In this document: positions 16,417-24,220 of the stretch, piece after piece
Layout: every line of letters begins with the position of its first letter
How positions within the stretch are numbered: the first letter of the stretch is position 1
Assembly: GCA_047627915.1 (NCBI GenBank)
Contig: JBLHTZ010000009.1
Span: 7,888-71,887 of the forward strand
Reading direction: 5' to 3'
Origin: NORP294 sp047627915
GTDB lineage: Bacteria > Bacteroidota > Bacteroidia > Flavobacteriales_E > Vicingaceae
DNA: 64,000 nt
The notes under the pieces: model-generated
The model's database searches: none
Told to the model about the DNA's origin: nothing
What the model saw: the letters and a program-made list of their open reading frames with translations, nothing else
Program-made: the position numbers and the translations under genes

Positions 16417-18969
16417 ATGAAAACAATTTTACAAAAAAGCTTAGTTGCACTTTTACTGCTATTCGCGGTAAAGTCTTTCTCACAGATAACAACTACAAAT
16501 AACTGGACCAAATATACAGTCGCAGATGGATTAATAAGTGACAACATATATGAGGTCATGATTCAAGATACTTCTAACATTTGGTTAGCGACAGATTCAG
16601 GATTAACTCACTTTGACGGTACAACTTTCTCTAATTACAAACCAAGTGACTTTTTGCCGGTATCTGACATTGTAAGCGGATTGGTATATGCTCAAGGGAA
16701 GGTTTGGATGAAAAACTCGTTAATAACTCAGAATGGAAGTTTAATGAGTTTTGACGATACTTCTTTTGTTGTTTATTCAACCGCAAATGGAATGGCACAA
16801 AATACAGTTCGCGATATTGTAGCGACAAATTCAGATACATTATGGATAACAAGCGGTAATTCAGGAGTAAGCAAATTTGATGGCACGAGTTTTACTCATT
16901 ATCCAACTATTCGTTCGATTTCTATTGCCGCCGATAGCGCAAATAGAGTGTATGCATCTTTTATTTTGGGTCGCGGAAACATAGATTCAGTAGCTGTTTA
17001 TGAGAATGGGATTTGGACGAATTTTTTCCCTGCGGGATTTTCTTCGAAGACTCCAATAGGGTTGTTTATTTTGAAAGCATCTGCTGAAGGAGAAATATTT
17101 GCCTTTCCTAGAAATACTACAGATAAATACTATTATAAGGTTAGTTATCCACTTAACTTGGAGTTGAAGTCGATAGAAATTCGAGGAGTACCTTCAAGTA
17201 GCAATGCCGGCCCTACAGTAGGATCAATTAATAAACTCAATAATAAAACATGGTTTTTAGCATCACGTTCAACTATGATAGCTTGCTCAACAATGGACTC
17301 AATAGCTGATCCGCACTTTGGTAATGACCCAGGAGAGACTAGCATAAATGTAGACCTAATTGACCAATTTGTAGCAATTGCTACGACAAAAGGTTTGTAT
17401 ATCTCTTCTTCTTCTGTGAAGCCTTCATCTGCAGAACAAACCATCTTCGATGTAAATACCTTTAGAACTGGGGTAAGAATCTCAGATCCTCTTTTTGAAG
17501 AGATTTATAGTGCAACTGCTAATTTAGAGTTTCCAAAGAATAGTGGGAACCACGTTGTTTATGCGGCAAACTTTATTGTAGCGGCGAAAAAGCAAAACGC
17601 TTCTAATTTTAATGTTTTTCCTCTTGATGGGTTTCAAACTGCTTTTGCACCGGGACCTATCTCAAATACAGGTGGTTTAGTTGGAGATTTTATACTTAAA
17701 ATCACGAAACAAGAAATTACTACTCATCAAGCAAGTGCTGGTCAACCAAATTATAACATGCCAGATGCAATCAAAAATTGGCCAGCGTTTGGCGACTCAA
17801 CTTTAGGAGTTGCTACTGATCTAGCTCCTTTTTTCGATGCTAACTCAAACGGTTGTTATGATCCGCATAATGGAGACTATCCAATTATTAAAGGAGATCA
17901 GGCTATTTACTGGATTAATCACCCACTTGAGAAGAGTTTAGAGCTGGAGTATCACTGGATGATGTATGGGTTTAGCGCTCCAGGAACTGCGTTAGATTCC
18001 TGTCTATTTGTACAATATACAATAGTAAATAGAGCGCAGGTTGCTTACGATTCAGTTCAAGTAGGGCTTTTTCTGGACACAGATTTAGGGAATGCCGTTG
18101 ACGATTACGTAGGTTGTGATAGTATCAATAATGTAATGTATTCATATAATGGAACTTTATTTGATGCAGGGCAAGGTTCAAGTCCAGGTTATGGGAATAG
18201 TACTCCAGCTGTAGGAGTTAAGTTCTTAAGTGATTCCATGTCGAGTTTAATTTACTACAACATTGGACCAAGTTCAAATGGAGATCCTGCCACAGCTCAA
18301 GACTGGTTAAATTACATGAATGCCCGTTGGAAAAATGGAATGAATGTGAGGTACGGAGGAAATGGATTTAACTCATCGGGCACCTCAACTTTCAGCACTA
18401 CTCACATGTTTACGGGAGATCCAGTCGCTTTAACTGGTTGGACGGAATTAACACCAGGTGGCGGAGTACCTCAAAATGCAACAGGCGACCGTAGGCTTTT
18501 TGGAGCCATGCCTTTCTTTTCTTTGCAGCCAAATGAGCGGAAAACAATTGAGATTGTTGTGGGCGTGGGTAAAACTCCCGGGTCAAATACGGTAATCGGG
18601 CAAAACATTAATGCGATGGTATCATCATTAAATAAGGCAAAGCAATTTAACGACAGTTTAGCGATACCAGCCTTATCTTTCGCTAGTACGGATACCTGTA
18701 GTGCCGTTTCTGTAAATGAAATTTTGGCTAGTCAACAAAACAGTCTATCAGTGTTTCCAGTGCCAAGTTCGGGAGATTTGACGATTGAAGCTGATGGACA
18801 AATGAGGTTAATTGAAGTATATGATATGAAAGGTGCTAGAGTAATGTCAATGCCTACTCGTCAAAATCGAGTTCAATTATCGTTAAGTGAATACCGAAAT
18901 GGGTTTTACCTCATCAGAGTGCAATTGCAAGATGACACCTGGATGATGAAGAAAATCATTAAGCAATAA
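16417..18969 (+). CDS. large T9SS-secreted protein with beta-propeller-like N-terminal repeats
   Basis: An 850-residue exported protein. I start at the ATG at 16417, which gives a normal signal peptide (MKTILQKSLVALLLLFAVKS, cut near FSQ); an upstream GTG at 16396 is unlikely. Residues about 25-160 carry two-component-regulator propeller-like repeats (YTVADGLISDNIYEVMIQD, then DSGLTHFDGTTFSNY, and a second copy with SGVSKFDGTSFTHY). The middle, about 340-690, is unrecognised and rich in Asp, Asn and Gly (DANSNGCYDPHNGDYP). The last 75 residues form a type A T9SS sorting domain (SVFPVPSSGDLTIEAD, IEVYDMKGARV, GFYLIRVQL, MMKKIIKQ), so it should be exported by T9SS to the surface or medium. It stands alone, followed by a strong terminator. 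Confidence 0.85.
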   Translation: MKTILQKSLVALLLLFAVKSFSQITTTNNWTKYTVADGLISDNIYEVMIQDTSNIWLATDSGLTHFDGTTFSNYKPSDFLPVSDIVSGLVYAQGKVWMKNSLITQNGSLMSFDDTSFVVYSTANGMAQNTVRDIVATNSDTLWITSGNSGVSKFDGTSFTHYPTIRSISIAADSANRVYASFILGRGNIDSVAVYENGIWTNFFPAGFSSKTPIGLFILKASAEGEIFAFPRNTTDKYYYKVSYPLNLELKSIEIRGVPSSSNAGPTVGSINKLNNKTWFLASRSTMIACSTMDSIADPHFGNDPGETSINVDLIDQFVAIATTKGLYISSSSVKPSSAEQTIFDVNTFRTGVRISDPLFEEIYSATANLEFPKNSGNHVVYAANFIVAAKKQNASNFNVFPLDGFQTAFAPGPISNTGGLVGDFILKITKQEITTHQASAGQPNYNMPDAIKNWPAFGDSTLGVATDLAPFFDANSNGCYDPHNGDYPIIKGDQAIYWINHPLEKSLELEYHWMMYGFSAPGTALDSCLFVQYTIVNRAQVAYDSVQVGLFLDTDLGNAVDDYVGCDSINNVMYSYNGTLFDAGQGSSPGYGNSTPAVGVKFLSDSMSSLIYYNIGPSSNGDPATAQDWLNYMNARWKNGMNVRYGGNGFNSSGTSTFSTTHMFTGDPVALTGWTELTPGGGVPQNATGDRRLFGAMPFFSLQPNERKTIEIVVGVGKTPGSNTVIGQNINAMVSSLNKAKQFNDSLAIPALSFASTDTCSAVSVNEILASQQNSLSVFPVPSSGDLTIEADGQMRLIEVYDMKGARVMSMPTRQNRVQLSLSEYRNGFYLIRVQLQDDTWMMKKIIKQ

Positions 18970-18994
18970 AGCTATTTGTTAGAATCAAAGATAG

Positions 18995-19027
18995 GGCGCA
19001 GTAATTTTAATTACTGCGCCTTTTTTT
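18995..19027 (+). terminator. strong intrinsic terminator after the T9SS cargo gene
   Basis: GGCGCAGTAAT, loop TTTA, ATTACTGCGCC, then seven T residues (19021-19027). The 11-bp perfect stem begins 26 bases after the stop codon. Confidence 0.95.
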
Positions 19028-19085
19028 CTCAATGCTTTTGGTTGAAACAGAAGTGAAATGACTTTTAAGTTTGTATTTTAGAGCT

Positions 19086-19964
19086 ATGATTGAACGAATA
19101 CAAAATGAATTCGCTGAATGGTGGGATAATATATTAGCAATTTCTCCTTCTATTATTTTCGGCACTATATTATTAGTCACTTTCATTATTCTAGGAAAGT
19201 TTGCTCGTAATGTTTTTGTTAAACGTTTTGGTTCAAAAACGGATGACTTGCTCTTAACTAACTTCTTAGGAAGAATTATTTTTTGAATTTTTGTAACCAT
19301 AGGGCTGTCTTTTTTCTTGAATAAAATTGGATTAGGTGATGCAGTTGCTGGGTTATTAGCGGGTGCTGGAGTAACTGCCATTGTATTAGGTTTTGCATTC
19401 AAAGACATTGGTGAGAATTTACTTGCAGGAATAATGCTCGCTTTTAATCGACCGTTTAACATCGGGAATGTGATAGAAATTGATGGCTTTGTAGGAACAG
19501 TAAAAGCACTTCAATTGAGAAGTACTCATCTGAGAACATTTAATGGCAGAGACATTTACATTCCAAACTCTAGTCTAATAAAAAACCCACTTATTAATTA
19601 TACCCAAGATGGCTTGTTGAGACATGATTTTATTATTGGCCTAGATTATGGTGAATCGATTAAGGATGTAATGCAAGAGATTGATTCAACTTTATCGGGA
19701 ATAACTGAAATTGTACATACCGAAGATTTGGCGCCCTTTGTGACAATTAGCGAGTTTGGAACGAGTACGGTAAACGTAATAATCCATTTTTGGATAAACT
19801 CAAAAGACTTTATTGGCTCTACGTTAGTTTTAAAGTCGGAAGTGATGAGAAAAGTGATCGTAGCCTTGCTCGACAAAAATGTTGGAATGCCCGCAGATAT
19901 TTTGGAACTAAAAATTTATCAAGAAGACAAACCTATTCAGATTACATTGAAGAAAGATGCATAG
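19086..19964 (+). pseudogene. MscS-type mechanosensitive channel interrupted by an in-frame TGA
   Basis: Read through one stop, this is a 292-codon MscS family channel: N-terminal helices, the pore helix region GLGDAVAGLLAGAGVTAIVLGFAFKD and the beta domain (RPFNIGNVIEIDGFVGTVK, LRTFNGRDIYIPNSSLIKN, LINY). Codon 67 (19284-19286) is TGA, within RIIF-stop-IFVTIGL, where homologous channels carry a hydrophobic residue such as Trp. One G-to-A change (TGG to TGA) explains it. The frame is unbroken on both sides and codon quality downstream is normal, so the mutation is recent or an assembly error. A restart at a TTG (19317) would lack the first membrane segments. TGA is a genuine stop elsewhere in the window (ispD, nhaA). 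An intact second mscS lies at 51658-52545. Confidence 0.8.
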
Positions 19965-19972
19965 TTGAGGTA

Positions 19973-20950
19973 TTACATCAACCTCGCCGCCTCTTTAGCA
20001 TGATAGGTAAGAATAATATCAGCTCCAGCTCGTTTCATGGAGATGAGTTTCTCCATCATTACTTTTTCTCCATCAATCCAGCCGTTTTGAGCGGCAGCTT
20101 TCAACATGGCGTACTCTCCACTTACATTATAGGCAGCCAATGGCAAATCGTGGGTGTCTTTTAATTCTCTTATTATGTCCAAATAAGAAAGTGCAGGTTT
20201 TACCATTAAAATGTCTGCTCCTTCCGCCACATCCAATGCTGCTTCTTTCAATGCTTCAATCCGGTTTGCTGGATCCATTTGATAGGTTTTCCGATCGCCT
20301 AAACTTGGCGTAGAATCCGCTGCATCTCTAAACGGTCCGTAAAAGGCAGAAGCGTATTTAACAGCGTATGACATAATTGGAACGTCTGCATAGTTATTCA
20401 AATCCAAAGCATCTCTCATGGTTGCAATCATGCCATCCATCATGCCAGATGGAGCCAATAAATCAGCTCCAGCCTTCGCCATCGATAAGCTTTGCTTTTC
20501 AAGGTTGTTTAAAGTTTGGTCGTTGTCCACATCCATTCCATCCTTTGCACCATGAGAGGGTACTAAAATGCCACAATGACCGTGGCTTGTATATTCACAA
20601 AAACACACATCGGCAATGACATAAAGTTGAGGGTAATTCTTTTTGATGTATCGAATAGCTGTTTGCACCACCGCTTCATCGTTCCAAGATTCACTGCCTA
20701 TTTCATCTTTGTGTTTTGGTATACCAAAAAGCATGATGGAAGGGATTCCCAATTCTACAATTTCTTTTAATTCTGCGTCCAACTGATCTAAAGAGTATCG
20801 AAAAACACCCGGCATTGTTGCGATTTCCTTTTTAATATTTTCACCTTCTTCAACAAAAAGTGGATAAATAAAATCGGTAACATTCAAGTGATTCTCTCTA
20901 ATCATAGAGCGAATCATTTCATTTTTTCGAAGTCTTCTAGGTCTAAACAT
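19973..20950 (-). CDS. hemB: porphobilinogen synthase (delta-aminolevulinate dehydratase)
   Basis: HemB condenses two 5-aminolevulinates to porphobilinogen, the second haem step. The 325-residue protein starts RPRRLRKNEMIRSMIREN and has the family motifs YPLFVEEG, LFGIPKHKDEIGSESWNDEAVVQTA, DVCFCEYTSHGHCGIL (metal-binding cysteines), PSGMMDGMI, MVKPALSYLDI (Schiff-base Lys) and YNVSGEYAM. It is the last gene of hemAC-hemD-hemB, with an 8-base overlap with hemD. It converges on mscS with 8 bases between the stop codons. Confidence 0.96.
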   Translation of the reverse strand: MFRPRRLRKNEMIRSMIRENHLNVTDFIYPLFVEEGENIKKEIATMPGVFRYSLDQLDAELKEIVELGIPSIMLFGIPKHKDEIGSESWNDEAVVQTAIRYIKKNYPQLYVIADVCFCEYTSHGHCGILVPSHGAKDGMDVDNDQTLNNLEKQSLSMAKAGADLLAPSGMMDGMIATMRDALDLNNYADVPIMSYAVKYASAFYGPFRDAADSTPSLGDRKTYQMDPANRIEALKEAALDVAEGADILMVKPALSYLDIIRELKDTHDLPLAAYNVSGEYAMLKAAAQNGWIDGEKVMMEKLISMKRAGADIILTYHAKEAARLM

Positions 20951-21701
20951 GTTCTTCTAATTTTTCAATGGCATTTATCATTCCTTCTGTTGTATGCGGC
21001 TCAGCAATGGCTGAAACATCAAAGCTTTTTTGCTTCACAACATTTGCGGTGCTTGGTCCAATGCAAATAATTTTTTCAAAGTTCAAGTCAACCTTCGCTT
21101 GTAGCCAATTTTGATAAAATGCATCAAAGGTTGAACCACTTGTAAAAGTAAGGTAATCGATTTTTTGGCTCATCACGGTTTCGAAGTCTGAAACGGTATA
21201 AGTTACAGGAAGGGTTTCGTAGATGGTTGCCGGTATTGGTATGGCACCTCTCTTCTCAAAAACTTTGAAGTATTCCTTGCTCGCTAAATTGGATTGTGGG
21301 ATTAAAATTCTTTTTCCTTCAATATTTTCATCCATGTTTTCAGCAAGAATTTCTGCGGTATATTGAATGGGTACGAAGTTGGTTCTGTAACCTAGTTGCT
21401 CCAACTTTAACTTTGTTTTTTCTCCAACGGTAGCAATTTTTAAAGCTGGGTAGTAATAAAACTTGATTCCCTTAGTTTCTGCAATTTGGAAAAAGTACTC
21501 AACCGTTTTGGCTGAGGTGAAAACAATCCAATCAATTGTTTCTAATTGCTCAAGCTGTTGATGAATAACTGTTAAATTTTGCGCTAATTCGAACCGAATC
21601 ATAGGTGCTTCAATTACTTCAGCTCCTTTCTTCTCTAGTTGTTCTTTGAAATCTTTATTGTCTTCCGCCGATCGAGTAATCAGTACTTTTTTACCTTTCA
21701 T
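20943..21701 (-). CDS. hemD: uroporphyrinogen-III synthase
   Basis: HemD closes and isomerises hydroxymethylbilane to uroporphyrinogen III. The 252-residue protein has the two-lobed HemD pattern with the weak but typical phrases KVLITRSAEDN at the start, IDWIVFTSAKTVEYFF, KIATVGEKTKLKLEQLG, IDYLTFTSGSTFDAFYQ and IICIGPSTANVVKQ. Primary conservation in HemD is low, but the position between hemAC and hemB makes the call firm. Spacing: 4 bases after hemAC, overlapping hemB by 8. Confidence 0.92.
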   Translation of the reverse strand: MKGKKVLITRSAEDNKDFKEQLEKKGAEVIEAPMIRFELAQNLTVIHQQLEQLETIDWIVFTSAKTVEYFFQIAETKGIKFYYYPALKIATVGEKTKLKLEQLGYRTNFVPIQYTAEILAENMDENIEGKRILIPQSNLASKEYFKVFEKRGAIPIPATIYETLPVTYTVSDFETVMSQKIDYLTFTSGSTFDAFYQNWLQAKVDLNFEKIICIGPSTANVVKQKSFDVSAIAEPHTTEGMINAIEKLEEHV

Positions 21702-21705
21702 CGTA

Positions 21706-23889
21706 TTATTTAGAAGTTGTTTCTGTGGCCAATCTTCTGTCTCTAACTCTCTGCATTAAGTTACGTGCCAATTGTTCTGCCAACCTATTGGCCCCATTCT
21801 TATGTCCCTGTATAGTGTCAATTTCAACAACCGTTCCGTCTCCGGAAGCATACAACCCTTTAATGTGAATTGAATTACCATCTATTTTAGCAAAAGCAGC
21901 TAAAGGGAAGTTACAGCCACCTCCGCATGCGGTTAAGAAGCTTCTCTCGGCATCGGTTGCTACGTGGACGTCCTTGTCGTCTATTTTTCCTACTAAACCT
22001 GCTGTTACTTCATCATCTTCTCTAATTTCAAGTGCTAAAGCCCCTTGACAAACAGCTGGAATCATTTCATCCTCCGTTAAAAATTCTGTTACCACGTCCA
22101 ACATTCCTAAACGCTTCAACCCCGCAACAGCTAATATAATGGCATCGTATCCACCATCTTTCATTTTTTTAATTCTACCGTCTAAATTCCCTTGAATAAA
22201 CTTCACCTCAAGGTCTGGTCTAATTTGGTTAATCTGAATTTGTCTTCTTAAACTTCCTGTACCAACAACAGCTCCTTCAGGTAATTCTCTTATCGATTTC
22301 CCTGAATTAGAAATAAATGCATCTCTTACATCTTCTCTTTCAGAGATTGCCGAAATCATTAACCCTGGTACTTGTTCTATCGGTAAATCTTTGTAGCTGT
22401 GCACAGCTATATCGACTGTCTTGTTTAACAGTGCGCGCTGAATGGCAGATGTAAAAGCTCCCATCACCTCTATGTTCCCATCGTCACCGCTGGTGCGAAT
22501 AACTTTGGTGACATACTCTATCTGAGGATCTAATAGTTTTAATTGCTCAATAATGTGAGTGGTCTGCGTTAAGGCGAGTTTACTGCCCCTGGTGCCAACG
22601 ATAACTCTTCGCTTCGGCACAAATAATTCTACTTTATCCAAATCAAAAACTTTTTTTACGGTGTTAATTGGATTGTCTGTGAAATGCAGATTTTGAGCCA
22701 TCTTTTGAACTTGCTCAATTGGCTTTTTGGAAATTTTTCGAATCATTCGATGCGCAAACTTCTCAATAAGTCTCTTTTGCTCGTCAGTCACCTCTCCCAT
22801 TTTAGGCATTAGCCATTTTAGTTCGTCGTCTTTCGTTTCATTTAGGCCATTCCAAAACGCTTCAATAACTGGAGCCGCTTTCCTTTGATAATAAGCTTCA
22901 GTGAACTTTGTAACCTCTTCTTTTATTATTTCTTTAACCTGTGGGATTTCATTGTGGCGTTTCAAAAGCCCTTCGAAGGTCATTTTCTTTATGTCATCCA
23001 AATCATACAGATGGATATTGTCTAACTTTTTTAGATTCGGATTAAAATTTCGAGGCAAGCCGAAGTCGATTAACAGTTTCGGTTTTTGAGGAGATGCCGC
23101 AAATTGTGCTCTTGTGCATTTAGAGTTTTCAATTTCTTTCTCGGCCAATAAATTTACCTCGCCTTGAGTTCCGCCAATAATGATATCTACTTCTGCTAAC
23201 AATTGTGGGAGTTTACTGACATGAACAGCCTCGCCATTCCATTCGGCGGCCATCTCATTCGCTCTTTCTAAATTATGACTTGCAATAAATAGTTTGTTGA
23301 TTGAAGATCGGTCTAAAACAGTATTGACCAGGTTGGCCATATTTCCTGTACCTATAACTAATAAGTTACATTCTTTTAAATCGAAATTGTGCTTGTTAAT
23401 CAATTCAAAACCTACAGTTGCAAGTGAGGCAGAATGTTTTCCAATGTTCGTTTCTAACCTAGTTCTCTTACCAACATGCACTGCTTGTCGAATAAATTCG
23501 TCTAAAATGGGGCCAATTGTTTTGTTTTTTCTGGCTAGATCAAGGGCATCTCTAATTTGACCAACAATTTGATGTTCGCCAATGGCTTGAGATTCTAAAC
23601 CTGCAGCGGTCGAGAAAAGATTTTGAACGGCAATTTTTGTGTCAGGAAGTACGGTTAGGTATTGACTGTATTTTCCAAAGCGTTCTAAATACTCTTCCAG
23701 GTGAAGGTAACTATCTCCGAAAGCATATAGCGACAATCTATTGCAAGTAGATATGATAAAGACTTCTTGATAGACCTTCTTTAATTCCTGCAGTGCTTGT
23801 TCGGTTTGTTCTGAATTTAATGCCAGTTGTTCTCGTACTTCTATTGGAGCATAGCGGTGACTCAATTCAATGCCTACAATTCTATTCAT
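21706..23889 (-). CDS. hemA-hemC: fused glutamyl-tRNA reductase / hydroxymethylbilane synthase
   Basis: One 727-residue frame carries two haem enzymes. Residues 1 to about 420 are GluTR (HemA), which reduces glutamyl-tRNA to glutamate-1-semialdehyde: start GIELSHRYAPIEVREQLA, catalytic Cys49 in STCNRL, AGLESQAIGEHQI, NADPH loop VIGTGNMA, and the C-terminal dimerisation helices. From about residue 427 the protein is HMBS (HemC), which polymerises porphobilinogen: IVGTRGSKLALTQT, VDIAVHSYKDLP (catalytic Asp), GSLRRQIQI and GGGCNFPLAAFA, with the dipyrromethane cofactor Cys near 659. The junction (VELFVPKRRVIVGTRGS) has no stop and no Met that could start HemC. Both halves keep all key residues, so a bifunctional protein is expected. 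HemL is not here. A -7 box lies upstream at 23911-23918. Confidence 0.93.
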   Translation of the reverse strand: MNRIVGIELSHRYAPIEVREQLALNSEQTEQALQELKKVYQEVFIISTCNRLSLYAFGDSYLHLEEYLERFGKYSQYLTVLPDTKIAVQNLFSTAAGLESQAIGEHQIVGQIRDALDLARKNKTIGPILDEFIRQAVHVGKRTRLETNIGKHSASLATVGFELINKHNFDLKECNLLVIGTGNMANLVNTVLDRSSINKLFIASHNLERANEMAAEWNGEAVHVSKLPQLLAEVDIIIGGTQGEVNLLAEKEIENSKCTRAQFAASPQKPKLLIDFGLPRNFNPNLKKLDNIHLYDLDDIKKMTFEGLLKRHNEIPQVKEIIKEEVTKFTEAYYQRKAAPVIEAFWNGLNETKDDELKWLMPKMGEVTDEQKRLIEKFAHRMIRKISKKPIEQVQKMAQNLHFTDNPINTVKKVFDLDKVELFVPKRRVIVGTRGSKLALTQTTHIIEQLKLLDPQIEYVTKVIRTSGDDGNIEVMGAFTSAIQRALLNKTVDIAVHSYKDLPIEQVPGLMISAISEREDVRDAFISNSGKSIRELPEGAVVGTGSLRRQIQINQIRPDLEVKFIQGNLDGRIKKMKDGGYDAIILAVAGLKRLGMLDVVTEFLTEDEMIPAVCQGALALEIREDDEVTAGLVGKIDDKDVHVATDAERSFLTACGGGCNFPLAAFAKIDGNSIHIKGLYASGDGTVVEIDTIQGHKNGANRLAEQLARNLMQRVRDRRLATETTSK

Positions 23890-23910
23890 TCAAGCTTTTT
23901 AAAAGAGAAG

Positions 23911-23918
23911 CAAATTTA
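23911..23918 (-). promoter_or_regulatory. -7 box of the hemAC-hemD-hemB operon
   Basis: TAAATTTG followed by C on the minus strand, an exact TAnnTTTG match, 21 bases before the hemAC ATG (23889). Confidence 0.45.
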
Positions 23919-24133
23919 CCCAATAAAGGTTCGCATATAATGATAATAGTCACGTTTAACTTTAGAGAGATTAGTTAAAGATTTGAGAAATTGTGTTAAC
24001 ATTAGTTTTACATACAAAAATGCCTTGCCAAAAGTTCAATTGTTGAAAAAAAAAGTAAAAAAAGGCTTGAACAAGCGATGAAATCTAAGGTGAAAATTTT
24101 GTTGGGTTTGTTAATAAAACAAAATGTTCTTTC
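23919..24133. other. intergenic stretch between hemAC and nrdJ
   Basis: The gap between the divergent hemAC and nrdJ starts is about 330 bases (23890-24220). Apart from the two promoter regions listed separately, I see only an A-rich tract (24047-24064) followed by a weak hairpin (GGCTTG-AA-CAAGC). I looked for a cobalamin riboswitch because nrdJ is B12-dependent; no B12-box or matching long-range stems are visible. No small open frame with coding character was found. Confidence 0.5.
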
Positions 24134-24186
24134 TTGTAAAAGGTCACACTTGAATCTACTTTAGTCAAAGTTAATCGTGCATTAAC
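24134..24186 (+). promoter_or_regulatory. nrdJ promoter with overlapping inverted repeat
   Basis: TTG (24134-24136), 21 bases, then TACTTTAG (24158-24165, one mismatch to TAnnTTTG). Directly downstream GTTAAT-CGTGC-ATTAAC (24170-24186) is a perfect 6-bp inverted repeat covering the expected transcript start. This is a plausible repressor site. It does not resemble an NrdR box. Confidence 0.35.
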
Positions 24187-24220
24187 AATCTCTTTATTAA
24201 TAAACGCCAATTAATTGAAA

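Noticed and set aside
19284..19286. Selenocysteine at the mscS TGA
   Set aside because: No stem-loop of SECIS type is evident downstream, the site is a membrane helix, and MscS is not a selenoprotein family.
23940..24220. Cobalamin riboswitch before nrdJ
   Set aside because: No B12-box and no matching long-range stems can be seen; only a promoter and a short palindrome.
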